64,000 bases of DNA from Sphingomonas sp. PP-CE-3G-477 (GTDB lineage Bacteria; Pseudomonadota; Alphaproteobacteria; Sphingomonadales; Sphingomonadaceae): assembly GCF_003050745.1 (NCBI RefSeq), contig NZ_QAOF01000003.1, forward strand, positions 62,001-126,000. Reading direction: 5' to 3'. A model generated the notes under the pieces. The model did not search any database and had not been told where the DNA came from. It saw only the letters and a list, made by a program, of their open reading frames with translations. Within the stretch, counting starts at the first letter, position 1. Each line of letters begins with the position of its first letter. Below are positions 1-8,177 of the stretch, one piece after another. Made by a program: the position numbers and the translations under genes.

Positions 1-1078
1 GCGCGGTCTCGCCCAGCGCGCGCGCCATGCCGATGATCGTGCCGGTGAGGATACCGGGCAGCGCGAGCGGCAGGACGTGGTGGAAGACGACCTGCACCGG
101 CGATGCGCCGATGCCGAGCGCCGCGTCGCGGATCGACGGCGGCACCGCCTTGATCGCGTTGCGCCCGGCGATGACGATGACGGGCATCGTCATCAGCGCG
201 AGCGTCAGGCCGCCCACGATCGGTGCCGAGCGCGGCATGCCGAACGTGCCGAGGAACACTGCCAACCCGAGAAGGCCGAAGATGATCGAGGGGACCGCGG
301 CGAGGTTGTTGATCGAGACCTCGATCAGGTCGGTCCAGCGGTTCTTCGGCGCATATTCCTCGAGGTACAGTGCCGACAGCACGCCGATCGGGAACGCCAG
401 CAGCAACGTGACGATCATCGTCAACAGCGACCCCTTGAACGCCCCCCAAATTCCGACTCGGGTGGCATCGGTCGAGTCCGCCGAGGTGAGGAAGCCCGCG
501 TTGAATCCGCGGGTCAGCGCGCCGCTCGCCTTCAGCCGCGCGACGATCGCTTCGGCATCGCGCGTGCCGTTGCCCTTGGCCGCGACGTCGATCGGGCTGG
601 AGACGGGGACCTCGAACACGCTCTTGCGCTGGAGCAGCGACGGGTCGGCCTTGATCGCATCGCGGACCACCGCCCAGGCGCCGTCGGAAAGCAGGTCGGT
701 GCCGTCCTTGCCGAACGCCTTCGTGGCGGCGAGGTCGACCGTGCCTTCCAGCCCTGCACCGGCGAGCACGAGATCGGCGCCGCGACCCACAAGGCGGGCG
801 GGCTCGATCGGCAGCTTGACGGCGGCGAGATCGATCGGGAGCGACACGCGCGTCTCGACGAACCCGCTCGCGCCCTGCATCACCATCGTGATCAGCAGAT
901 AGGCGAGGAATGCGGCGGACAGCCATACCGCGGCGAGCCCGGCGAAGCGGAAGCGACGCTCGGACGCATAGCGACGGCGGATGCGCGACTGCATCGCCTG
1001 CGTCGTCCAGTCGGTCGGCACGCGGCGCACTGGCTCCGAATTCGTCACAGGAATCTGGGGCACGAGCGTGTCACTCAT
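1..1078 (-). CDS. pstA: Phosphate ABC transporter permease PstA (partial, C-terminus beyond left edge)
   Basis: Inner-membrane permease of the high-affinity phosphate importer PstSCAB. The visible 359 codons start with MSDTLVPQIPV and have a first membrane segment near residues 45-65, a long periplasmic stretch, then the typical permease core with segments such as SLLTMIVTLLLAFPIGVLSA and the conserved EAA-like loop ending IIGMARALGETA at the window edge. The start ATG lies inside the pstC stop (ATGAGTGA), so the two are translationally coupled. No stop codon is reached; pstB and phoU would be expected further left. Identity is firm from the family pattern and from its neighbours. Confidence 0.93.
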   Translation of the reverse strand, partial: MSDTLVPQIPVTNSEPVRRVPTDWTTQAMQSRIRRRYASERRFRFAGLAAVWLSAAFLAYLLITMVMQGASGFVETRVSLPIDLAAVKLPIEPARLVGRGADLVLAGAGLEGTVDLAATKAFGKDGTDLLSDGAWAVVRDAIKADPSLLQRKSVFEVPVSSPIDVAAKGNGTRDAEAIVARLKASGALTRGFNAGFLTSADSTDATRVGIWGAFKGSLLTMIVTLLLAFPIGVLSALYLEEYAPKNRWTDLIEVSINNLAAVPSIIFGLLGLAVFLGTFGMPRSAPIVGGLTLALMTMPVIVIAGRNAIKAVPPSIRDAALGIGASPVQVVFHHVLPLALPGILTGTIIGMARALGETA

Positions 1079-2447
1079 AGGCTTCGCGGTACCGTTTGAC
1101 GACGCGCAGCGCGACGATGTTGAGAAGGAGCGTGACCACGAACAGCGTCAGGCCGAGCGCGAACGCGGCGAGCGTCTTGGGGCTGTCGAACTCGGCCTCG
1201 CCGGTCAGCAGGTCGACGATCTGCTTGGTGACGGTGGTGGTGCTCGCGAACGGATTGAGCGTCAGCGTCGCAACGCCGGACGCGGCCATAACGACGATCA
1301 TCGTCTCGCCGATCGCGCGCGACACGGCCAGCAGCACGCCACCGACGACGCCGGGTAGGGCGGCGGGGAGCAGCACGCGGCGAATAGTCTCGGACGAGGT
1401 CGCCCCCATCGCGAGGCTGCCGTCGCGCATCGACGAGGGGACCGCGGCGATCGAATCGTCCGCCATCGACGACACGAACGGGATGATCATGATGCCCATT
1501 ACGAGTCCCGCAGCGAGCGCGCTTTCCGACGACGCCCAGCTGATCCCGACCGACACGGCTAGGTCACGCACCGCGGGCGCGACGGTCAGCGCGGCGAAAT
1601 AGCCATAGACGACGGTCGGCACTCCCGCGAGCACCTCGAGGATCGGCTTCATCCATTTGCGCGTGTTGGGCGCTGCATATTGCGTGAGGTAGATCGCGCT
1701 CATCAGTCCGAACGGAATCGCGACGATCATCGCGATCACCGCGCCGATGAAGAACGTCCCCCAGAACAACGGCACCGCGCCGAGCGACGCACCCGGATCG
1801 CGCGCGTCGATGACCTGCGGGCTCCAGTGCGTGCCGAACAGGAAATCGGTGATCGGCACCACGTGAAAGAACCGCGCGGATTCGTACAGCAGCGACGCGA
1901 CGATGCCGACCGTGGTCAGGATCGCGATCAGCGACGCACCGAGCAGCATCAGCATCACGACGCGCTCGACCTGCGTCCGCGCACCGAACCCGGGTTTGAC
2001 GCGCGTGAAGGCGAACGCGCCGCCTGCGAACGCGAGCAGCAACGCGGCAGCGGTCGCGATCCAGTCGTAGCGCGATTGCGCGGCGGCGTAGGACGGGGCG
2101 AGCGTGCGAGCGAGCCCGTGGAACGCGCCGAAGCTGCGGCCGTCTGCAAGGCTGCGTGCTTCGGAGAGGATCGAGGCGCGGTCGAAGCCGGGGGGCGGAA
2201 GCTGGATCGCGGCGGGCGTGGCAAGCACGGCATCGGTGACGAGCGCGGGCGCGGTCATCGACCACACGACTAGGAAGACGAGCGGCGGGATGGCTGTCCA
2301 CAGCGCGACGTACCAACCGTGATGCGACGGCAGCGAGCTGAACCGCACGGTGCTGCCGGCGCGGAAGCGCGTGGCGCGGACGCGCGCGGTTAGCCAGCCG
2401 ATGAGGCCTAGACCGAGGACGAGGAACAGGAGGGCGATGGGGGACAT
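1071..2447 (-). CDS. pstC: Phosphate ABC transporter permease PstC, long form
   Basis: Partner permease of PstA in phosphate import. The start was placed at the ATG opening MSPIALLFLVLGLGLIGWL, a clear membrane segment; an upstream open frame runs through palindromic repeats and is not protein-like. The product has 458 residues, about 140 more than the roughly 320-residue enterobacterial PstC. The excess is an N-terminal region with two further membrane segments and a periplasmic stretch, before the standard core (FLFGTHWSP, then GTFFIGAVIAMIVAIPFGLMSA and the EAA-like loop SRAIGETMIVVMAA). This long form is familiar in alphaproteobacteria. It overlaps pstA by 8 bases. Confidence 0.93.
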   Translation of the reverse strand: MSPIALLFLVLGLGLIGWLTARVRATRFRAGSTVRFSSLPSHHGWYVALWTAIPPLVFLVVWSMTAPALVTDAVLATPAAIQLPPPGFDRASILSEARSLADGRSFGAFHGLARTLAPSYAAAQSRYDWIATAAALLLAFAGGAFAFTRVKPGFGARTQVERVVMLMLLGASLIAILTTVGIVASLLYESARFFHVVPITDFLFGTHWSPQVIDARDPGASLGAVPLFWGTFFIGAVIAMIVAIPFGLMSAIYLTQYAAPNTRKWMKPILEVLAGVPTVVYGYFAALTVAPAVRDLAVSVGISWASSESALAAGLVMGIMIIPFVSSMADDSIAAVPSSMRDGSLAMGATSSETIRRVLLPAALPGVVGGVLLAVSRAIGETMIVVMAASGVATLTLNPFASTTTVTKQIVDLLTGEAEFDSPKTLAAFALGLTLFVVTLLLNIVALRVVKRYREAYE

Positions 2448-2502
2448 TATAGTTCTCGCCCGTGGCGTTTGGTCGCGCGCGCACGCGCCATCCCACCAGC
2501 CA

Positions 2503-2607
2503 CCACCCCGGCGAAGGCCGGGGCCCAGTTGGAAAGGTTGAGGTGACGCAGTGCAGCGCTCACCAATGCACCGCTGCCCAACTGGGCCCCGGCCTCCGCC
2601 GGGGTGG
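2503..2607. repeat. Palindromic repeat, family A (CCCCGGCGAAGGCCGGGG arms)
   Basis: Two arms of about 30 bases, 2503-2532 and 2577-2607, form an inverted repeat; each arm is itself a small palindrome with a GAAG centre flanked by CCCAGTTGG or its complement. Related copies lie at 12642, 35894 and 38779, with half copies at 31479 (inside ispE) and 34040. It sits in the 325-base gap between pstC and pstS, which contains no gene and is otherwise filled by a family B copy. A role as mRNA-stabilising hairpin or attenuator between pstS and pstC is possible but inferred. Confidence 0.85.
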
Positions 2608-2660
2608 TTGCGGGCGTCGGGGCGGTTGCGTTCTGCCGTGACGCCGTCACTGCCACACTC

Positions 2661-2744
2661 TTGTTCCCCCGCGGACGCGGGGGCCCAGCTAAGCCAGGAT
2701 AGCGCGTGTGGTTCTTGGGCCCCCGCTTTCGCGGGGGAACGAGG
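2661..2744. repeat. Palindromic repeat, family B (CCGCGAAGGCGG type arms)
   Basis: An inverted repeat with arms around 2661-2688 and 2718-2744, each carrying a short internal palindrome (CCCCCGCGGACGCGGGGG on the left). Related shorter copies are at 32471, 34171 and 38911. It lies downstream of pstS in the pstS-pstC gap. Confidence 0.8.
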
Positions 2745-2772
2745 AGGGGCGTGCGATTGCGTGGGCCAAACA

Positions 2773-3843
2773 TCACGACAACACCGCCGGATCCAGCACA
2801 GTCTCGTTCGCGATAATCGCCGCCGACCGCGCCTGAACCCCAGCCGGCGAAGCAATCAACCCTCGCTTCACCAACGGCCCCGTCGCCCCCCAGTTCGCTG
2901 CATACAGCTTCAACAAATTCCGCAGTCCCGGAATCGCGGTCAGATGCGCCTTCTTCACATAGATATAGAGCGGCCGAGACCCCGGATACGCATTGTCCGC
3001 GATCGTCGCATAGGTCGGCGCGACGCCCGAGATCGACACCCCGTTCACGTCGTCCTTGTTCTCTTCGAGATAGCTGTACCCGAACACGCCGATCGCATTG
3101 GGGTTCGACTGCAGTTTCTGGACGATCAGATTGTCGTTCTCGCCCGCATCGACATACACGCCGTCCTCGCGCACCCGCGTGCACAGCGCCTTGTGCGCCT
3201 CGGCATCCGACTTCGCGAGCGCCTTGGCAGTCGGATCGCTGGCCTCGCACCCCTTGGTCAGGATCAGCTCCGCCAGCGCATCGCGCGTGCCACTCGTCGC
3301 CGGTGGCCCGTAAACCTGGATAGGCACCGCGGGCAGCGCAGGATTGACGTCGCGCCAGACCCGAGCCGTGTTCACCTTGCCCCCCGGATTGGCGGCCAGC
3401 GCCTTGTAGAGATCGGTCGGCGTCAGCTGCATCTTCGGGCCGTTCTTCGCCTCGGCAAACGCGATCCCGTCGATCCCGACCTGGATCTCGATCACGTCGC
3501 GCACGCCGTTTTTCGCGCACGTCGCGTATTCGCTCGCCTTCATCCGCCGCGACGCGTCCTCGATATCGGGATGCGCCGCGCCGACGCCGGCACAGAACAG
3601 CTTCATCCCTGCGCCCGTCCCGGTCGATTCGATCACCGGCGCCTTCGCATCGGGATCGTTCGCGACAAGCTGCTCAGCGATCATCGTCGTGAACGGATAG
3701 ACGGTGGAGGACCCGACCGCGGTGATCTGGTCACGCGAGCCCGCCCCGCCGCCGTTCGCCTGATCGACGCACGCGGCCAGAGCGCTCGTCACCGCCCCCA
3801 ACACCCCTAGAAGAACGAACCGCTGCACTAGAATTCCCGTCAT
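2773..3843 (-). CDS. pstS: Phosphate-binding protein PstS (lipoprotein)
   Basis: Periplasmic phosphate receptor that feeds PstCAB. The 356-residue product starts with a signal peptide ending in the lipobox LAAC at Cys25, so it is probably membrane-anchored. The first mature motif, ITAVGSSTVYPFTTMIAEQL, is the classic GSST phosphate-binding segment, and TGTGAGMKLFCAGVG and GPPATSGTRDALAEL correspond to the other ligand loops. AAGG sits 7 bases before the ATG. It is the first gene of the minus-strand pst run and follows a candidate Pho box. Confidence 0.93.
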   Translation of the reverse strand: MTGILVQRFVLLGVLGAVTSALAACVDQANGGGAGSRDQITAVGSSTVYPFTTMIAEQLVANDPDAKAPVIESTGTGAGMKLFCAGVGAAHPDIEDASRRMKASEYATCAKNGVRDVIEIQVGIDGIAFAEAKNGPKMQLTPTDLYKALAANPGGKVNTARVWRDVNPALPAVPIQVYGPPATSGTRDALAELILTKGCEASDPTAKALAKSDAEAHKALCTRVREDGVYVDAGENDNLIVQKLQSNPNAIGVFGYSYLEENKDDVNGVSISGVAPTYATIADNAYPGSRPLYIYVKKAHLTAIPGLRNLLKLYAANWGATGPLVKRGLIASPAGVQARSAAIIANETVLDPAVLS

Positions 3844-3873
3844 GCACCGGCCTTAGCGGTACTTAAGACGATC

Positions 3874-3906
3874 CTGTGTGACACTTGGGTTACCCTTTTA
3901 TGACAG
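3874..3906 (-). promoter_or_regulatory. Candidate PhoB-binding Pho box upstream of pstS
   Basis: Reading the minus strand from 3906, three heptamers follow each other at 11-base steps: CTGTCAT, GGGTAAC and GTGTCAC. The first and third match the CTGTCAT/CTGTCAC half-sites of Pho boxes and lie exactly 22 bases apart, the helical spacing expected for PhoB dimers. The box ends about 30 bases before the pstS ATG and overlaps the phoR stop codon. The match is by eye, and the middle unit is weak. Confidence 0.6.
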
Positions 3907-5119
3907 TGCCTTTGGTCGCGCCGCCGCTCGGGGGCAGGATGACCGAAACCACCGTCCCGACGCCGACCTGACTCGCGATATCGAGCCGCCCGCGGTGCCG
4001 CTCGACGATGTGCTTGACGATCGCCAGCCCGAGACCCGTGCCGCCCAGCGACCGGCTGCGCCCCGCATCCGCGCGATAGAAGCGTTCGGTCAGCCGCGGA
4101 ATGTGCACCGCCGCGATGCCGTCGCCCTCGTCGCGAATCGACAGGCGGATCATCCCGGCATCGTCGCGCTTCAGGTCGATCGTCACCGGGGTCCCGGCGC
4201 GCCCGTATTTCATCGCGTTGCCGATAAGGTTGTGGAGCATCTGCGACAGCTGGACGCGGTCGCCCGACACGGCGGCGATACCCGGATCGATCGTCGCGAC
4301 CAGATCCCGCCCGCGATCGCCCGCCGCATCCGCCAGTTCCTCACGCGTATCCTCGACGAGACGCGCGAGATCGACCGCCTGATCGGGCAGCCGAAACTTC
4401 TCCGCCTCGATGCGCGACAGCGAGATCAGGTCCTCGACCAGCCGCTGCATCCGCCGCGCCTCGTCGTCCATCACCTTCAGGAACCGCGCGCGAACCTCGG
4501 CATCCTCGCCGGCTTCGTCACGGAGTGTCTCGATAAATCCGAGAATAGAAGCCAGGGGCGTGCGCAGTTCGTGGCTCGCATTGGCGACGAAATCGATCCG
4601 CATCCGCTCGGCGGCGTAATTGCCGGTCTGGTCGACGAGGTGGACGATCCGCTGGCCCTCCGACGTCTCGCTGAGCAGCATCTCCCAGCGCTGGTCCCGC
4701 GTGCCGAGCCCGACCAGCTCGATCGGCCGCTCGCCGTCGATCGGCCCCGGTGTCCCCAGGCGCTCGGCGGCGGCGGGATGGCGGATCGCGACGCGCGCAT
4801 CCTCACCGAGGATATGCGCGCCGAGCAACGTCCGCGCGGCACGATTGGCGACCACCACGCGGCCGTCCTCGACCAGCATCACCGGCGCGACGATCGCATC
4901 CAGCACATCGTCGAGCACCGACGGCGACACGCTCGTCGCGTCGTCGAGGGCAGGCGCCTCGTCCCCGGTGCCGGCAGCGACCAGCGCGGCGGCGATCCCC
5001 CCGACCAGTGCGACGATCGCGCCCTGCACGTCGCGCGTGATCGCGAACACAGCGACGGCGGCGACGAATACGACGACGATCGCCCAAAATGTGCGCAGGC
5101 CAAATCCGGAAAGCATCAT
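3890..5119 (-). CDS. phoR: Phosphate-regulon sensor histidine kinase PhoR
   Basis: Membrane histidine kinase that senses phosphate status through the Pst-PhoU complex and phosphorylates PhoB. Two membrane segments occupy about residues 10-50, followed by a PAS-like domain (LDAIVAPVMLVEDGRVVVAN). The dimerisation H-box FVANASHELRTPLASI is near residue 183; the N box HNLIGNAMKYG, DEGDGI and GGTGLGLAIVKH complete the ATPase domain. The start is taken at the ATGATG pair after TTGGAG; the second ATG at 5116 is the better-spaced one. The response regulator phoB is not in the window. It lies directly before pstS, with only 46 bases between. Confidence 0.9.
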   Translation of the reverse strand: MMLSGFGLRTFWAIVVVFVAAVAVFAITRDVQGAIVALVGGIAAALVAAGTGDEAPALDDATSVSPSVLDDVLDAIVAPVMLVEDGRVVVANRAARTLLGAHILGEDARVAIRHPAAAERLGTPGPIDGERPIELVGLGTRDQRWEMLLSETSEGQRIVHLVDQTGNYAAERMRIDFVANASHELRTPLASILGFIETLRDEAGEDAEVRARFLKVMDDEARRMQRLVEDLISLSRIEAEKFRLPDQAVDLARLVEDTREELADAAGDRGRDLVATIDPGIAAVSGDRVQLSQMLHNLIGNAMKYGRAGTPVTIDLKRDDAGMIRLSIRDEGDGIAAVHIPRLTERFYRADAGRSRSLGGTGLGLAIVKHIVERHRGRLDIASQVGVGTVVSVILPPSGGATKGTVIKG

Positions 5120-5245
5120 GGTCTCCAAGGCGCGTGTACGCGGCGCCGTTGCGTCCTAGTTCGATACGATCCGCACGGCTATATTGTCAGCGCTTCAGGA
5201 TTGTGAAAGGGCTTCGGTATAACTGGGGGGTATAGCAGGGGCACC

Positions 5246-5662
5246 ATGAGCGACGATACCCGACCCGACCAGGATCAGATGCCGGATACCGACGTCCCGA
5301 CACGCCGCCGCGTCCTCGCGCTCGGTGCCGTTGGCGCAGGGGCGGTCGTGTCGATCCGTCCCGCGCTCGCGCAGACCGTGGGTTCTGTGCTGACTTGCGA
5401 AATCGCGGTACCCGACCGGAGCCGCGCGGGCGGCTATATCGATCGCGACGGCAAGGTCGTGCCGGCGCGTACGAAGGGCGCGTTCCCGCCATCGAACCGC
5501 GCGTTCAAGGGCGAAGAGGTCAGGCGCGCGATGGCCAATGGCAGCACGCTGCCGGGCACCGATTCGGACCGCAGCCGCGCCTACGTCAAATACATCCGTC
5601 GGTTGCAGCGTGGCCAGGGCGGCTTCACCTGCTTCGCATCGTTGCAGATGCCGCGCGGCTGA
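5246..5662 (+). CDS. Small Tat-exported protein of unknown function heading the HPr-rel-A cassette
   Basis: I do not recognise the mature protein. The 138-residue product has a twin-arginine signal, TRRRVLALGAVGAGAVV, ending near ALAQT around residue 45, so export of a folded protein or with a cofactor is likely. The mature part of about 95 residues is basic and hydrophilic, with two cysteines (in VLTCEIAV and GGFTCFAS). It stops 4 bases before the PqqD-like gene and starts a run of four plus-strand genes that overlap or nearly touch, so it probably belongs to the same unit; it could be the substrate or effector of the cassette, which is inference. AGGGG lies 5 bases before the ATG. Confidence 0.75.
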   Translation: MSDDTRPDQDQMPDTDVPTRRRVLALGAVGAGAVVSIRPALAQTVGSVLTCEIAVPDRSRAGGYIDRDGKVVPARTKGAFPPSNRAFKGEEVRRAMANGSTLPGTDSDRSRAYVKYIRRLQRGQGGFTCFASLQMPRG

Positions 5663-5666
5663 GGCC

Positions 5667-5969
5667 GTGCAGGCCGTGATCGACAACGCGGCCGTGCAGC
5701 TTGCGATCTTTCGAGCGCCCGAAGAGGGTGGCCTGCTGATCGCACCGCTCGACGAATTCACCGCAGTCTATCATCGCGCGTCCGGCATCACGCACCTCCT
5801 GACCGAACCCGCACCGCAGATTCTCGCCATACTCGGCGAGGGCACGTTGTCGCTCGATGCGCTGCTCGGTCGTCTGGGCGACGACTACGACCTCGAAGAC
5901 GCGGATCGGGATGCGCTGGCGGCGCGGCTCGACGAGTTGATCGACGCCGGGCTCGTCGAACGCCTGTGA
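5667..5969 (+). CDS. PqqD-family peptide chaperone of the HPr-rel-A system
   Basis: About 100 residues resembling PqqD-like RiPP-recognition proteins: a beta-rich N-terminus, the central motif EFTAVYHRASGITHLLTEPA, and a helical C-terminus (LDELIDAGLVERL). PqqD-like domains bind leader peptides for modification enzymes. No ATG is available; GTG codons at 5667 and 5676 are both possible starts, and the first is used here. Its TGA overlaps the GTG of the HprK-like gene (GTGA), showing translational coupling. In NCBI families this arrangement is named the HPr-rel-A system. The biochemical role is not known to me. Confidence 0.75.
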   Translation: MQAVIDNAAVQLAIFRAPEEGGLLIAPLDEFTAVYHRASGITHLLTEPAPQILAILGEGTLSLDALLGRLGDDYDLEDADRDALAARLDELIDAGLVERL

Positions 5970-6826
5970 GGCACGCCTTCTCCGTTCGAATCGGCCCGGT
6001 CGGTTTTCGCATCGGCTCCGACTGGCGCGCGCCGATCGACCAACTCGAAACGCTGTATCGCGACTATCCGAAGCCGGTCGATGGCGTAGCGGACTTCACC
6101 GTACGCCTGTTCGCGCGCCGGCCCTGGCGCCGGCTGATCCGCCCGTCGGTCGAGATCGGTGGCGATTACATGCTCCCCGAAGCCGCACCTTTGCCGCTCC
6201 GCCAGGGCCTGCTTGCGGCGGAGATGGCGATGAACCTCCAGATGGCGCTGGGTGCCCGCCGCTATCTTCTGCTGCACGCGTCCGCGGTCGAGCGCGACGG
6301 CCGGGCGCTGCTGATGACCGGCGAGTCGGGTGCGGGCAAGTCGACTCTCGCGACGTTGCTCGCGGCGAAGGGCTGGCGGTTCATGGGCGACGAATTCGCG
6401 CTGCTCGATCCCGCGACCGGGCTGGTGCACGCCTTCCCGCGCCTGATCAGCCTGAAAAACGCTGGCGTAGCCGCGGCCGAGGCGGCATGGCCGGACGCGC
6501 GGATGGGGCCGGTGATGCCGGCGACCCCCAAGGGCGACATCCGCCACATGGTCCCCGACGCGCGGGCGATCGGCGCGATGGACGTCCCCGCCATCCCTGC
6601 TTTGCTGCTGTTTCCGCGCTACGGTTTCGAGCCGGATACGCGGCCGGTGCCTCCTGCCGAGGCGTTCATCAGGATGACGCAGGCGTCGACCAATTACACC
6701 GCGCTCGGCGAAGCAGGGTTCCGTGCGCTGACCGGCCTGATCGCGGGTGTGCCCTCGGTGGCGATCGACTATCCCGATGGTCCGCACGCGATCGCGCAGG
6801 TCGAGGCACTGTGGGCAACATTGTGA
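5966..6826 (+). CDS. HprK-related kinase A
   Basis: A 286-residue P-loop protein related to HPr serine kinase. The Walker A motif GESGAGKST is at residues 119-127, preceded by HASAVE (104-109), and a GDE acidic motif is at 141-143 with Asp148 following, as in HprK folds. The C-terminal signature of bifunctional HPr kinase/phosphorylases is not visible, and no HPr or PTS gene is nearby, so a target other than HPr is likely. Homologous kinases are known to phosphorylate ribosomal peptides such as some lasso peptides. GTG start overlaps the previous stop; its own stop overlaps the next GTG. Confidence 0.8.
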   Translation: MRHAFSVRIGPVGFRIGSDWRAPIDQLETLYRDYPKPVDGVADFTVRLFARRPWRRLIRPSVEIGGDYMLPEAAPLPLRQGLLAAEMAMNLQMALGARRYLLLHASAVERDGRALLMTGESGAGKSTLATLLAAKGWRFMGDEFALLDPATGLVHAFPRLISLKNAGVAAAEAAWPDARMGPVMPATPKGDIRHMVPDARAIGAMDVPAIPALLLFPRYGFEPDTRPVPPAEAFIRMTQASTNYTALGEAGFRALTGLIAGVPSVAIDYPDGPHAIAQVEALWATL

Positions 6827-7800
6827 CCGACGCCCGGATCCTCGCGCGCGCCCTCGCCGATCCCGCCAGCGTCGTCGGGCTCGATGCGGACGGCTGGACC
6901 GCGTTGCTCGCGATGGCGCGGGCGGAGCAATTGATCGGCACGCTGTCGATACGCCTCGACGGTCTTCCCATGCCGGGCGCGGTAAAAAGGATACTCGCCG
7001 ACGCGCGTGCCGCCGCCGAGCATGGTCGCCGCGCCGCGCTGTGGGAGGCGGAGATTGCGCGCCGCGCGCTCGCCTCGGTCGACTGTCCGGTCGTGCTGCT
7101 GAAGGGCACGGCGTTCGTCGCGGCCGGGCTGTCCGCGGGGCAGGGGCGATCGATCGGCGATCTCGACATCCTGGTGCCACGCCGCGCGCTCGATGCGGTC
7201 GAGGCGGCACTACTTGCCGCGGGCTGGGAATGGGTGAAGCCCGACCCGTATGACGACGCCTATTACCGCCGCTGGATGCACGAACTGCCGCCGCTGATCC
7301 ACCGCGAGCGCGATCGGATGATCGACGTCCACCACACGATCCTGCCGCTGACCGCACGGATCACGCCGGATGCGGACGCGCTGATCGCCGACAGTGTCCC
7401 GCTCGGCAACGGCCTGCGGACGCTGTCCTCGAACGGCATGATCGTCCACGCCGCCGCGCACCTGTTCGCCGATGGCGACCTGGCGGGTGGCCTGCGTAAC
7501 CTGTGGGATATCCGGTGCCTCGTCGAGGAGTTCGGCACCGAATGCCTGGATGCGGACGCTCGCAGGCACGATCTGCACCGAGAGGTCGCGCGCTCGTTAC
7601 GACTGGTGGAGGCACTGTTCGGTGACGGCGAGGCACACGGTATCGATCGCCTCTACCTGCGCCGGCTTATCGCACGCGACGACTGGGGCAGGCCGACCCG
7701 CCCAGTCACGCGTCTCGTATTCTACATCCGCTCGCACTGGCTGCGCATGCCGCCGGCGATGCTCGCGCGCCACCTCTGGACCAAGTGGCGCAAGGCCTAG
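6823..7800 (+). CDS. Nucleotidyltransferase-fold protein (NTP_transf_5 family) of the HPr-rel-A cassette
   Basis: A 325-residue protein with the nucleotidyltransferase beta signature: VLLKGTAF near residue 90 followed by GRSIGDLDILVPRRALDAV near 110, whose DxD pair would bind metal and NTP. The rest is mostly helical. It starts at a GTG inside the kinase stop (GTGA), the third such junction in the cassette. The family occurs beside HprK-like and PqqD-like genes and in capsule or peptide-modification loci; the substrate is unknown. Its last four bases overlap the convergent VanZ-like gene. Confidence 0.78.
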   Translation: MTDARILARALADPASVVGLDADGWTALLAMARAEQLIGTLSIRLDGLPMPGAVKRILADARAAAEHGRRAALWEAEIARRALASVDCPVVLLKGTAFVAAGLSAGQGRSIGDLDILVPRRALDAVEAALLAAGWEWVKPDPYDDAYYRRWMHELPPLIHRERDRMIDVHHTILPLTARITPDADALIADSVPLGNGLRTLSSNGMIVHAAAHLFADGDLAGGLRNLWDIRCLVEEFGTECLDADARRHDLHREVARSLRLVEALFGDGEAHGIDRLYLRRLIARDDWGRPTRPVTRLVFYIRSHWLRMPPAMLARHLWTKWRKA

Positions 7801-8177
7801 TGCAGCGTGCGGAGCCGCGGCGGTCGACTGCTGCGGATCAGCGCGATGATCCCGACCACCACCGCGATCGCGATCGTATCGGCGATCCAGTCGCGAATGT
7901 CGCAATCCCGGTGCAGCGACGGGATCGATTGCAGCACCTCGACCATCGCACCGAGGAACGACAGGCGTTCGAGCACCTTCAGCGCACGCGCGGCCGGGTA
8001 AGCGAACGACGCCAGCGCCGCGAGCGTCGCGAAGGCGAGCATGTGCTCGAACTTGTCGCCGAATCGATCGATCGGCATGTGCGGCGGCTTGGGCAGCAAC
8101 GCCATCGTCAGCGCGAACACGATCGCGGCGGCCAGCAGCACCTGGAAAAGGCGCGTCAAATCGCGTTCCTGCCTCAT
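7797..8177 (-). CDS. VanZ-like membrane protein
   Basis: A 126-residue protein with about three or four membrane segments. DKFEHMLAFATLAAL and RDCDIRDWIADTIAI match the two conserved blocks of VanZ-like proteins (family known for teicoplanin resistance VanZ; the molecular role in most bacteria is unknown). The start codon overlaps the stop of the phosphoglycolate phosphatase gene (ATGA), so it is the second gene of that unit. It converges with the nucleotidyltransferase gene with a 4-base overlap. Confidence 0.75.
   Translation of the reverse strand: MRQERDLTRLFQVLLAAAIVFALTMALLPKPPHMPIDRFGDKFEHMLAFATLAALASFAYPAARALKVLERLSFLGAMVEVLQSIPSLHRDCDIRDWIADTIAIAVVVGIIALIRSSRPPRLRTLH

Noticed and set aside
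2448-3520. Minus-strand frames extending pstC upstream or overlapping pstS
   Set aside because: The extension is translated palindromic repeat, and PstC family similarity starts at the ATG at 2447.
5966-6826. Calling the P-loop gene a canonical HPr kinase/phosphorylase (hprK)
   Set aside because: No HPr, PTS or regulator gene is adjacent, and the phosphorylase signature is not visible; the PqqD-like and nucleotidyltransferase neighbours fit the HPr-rel-A type instead.
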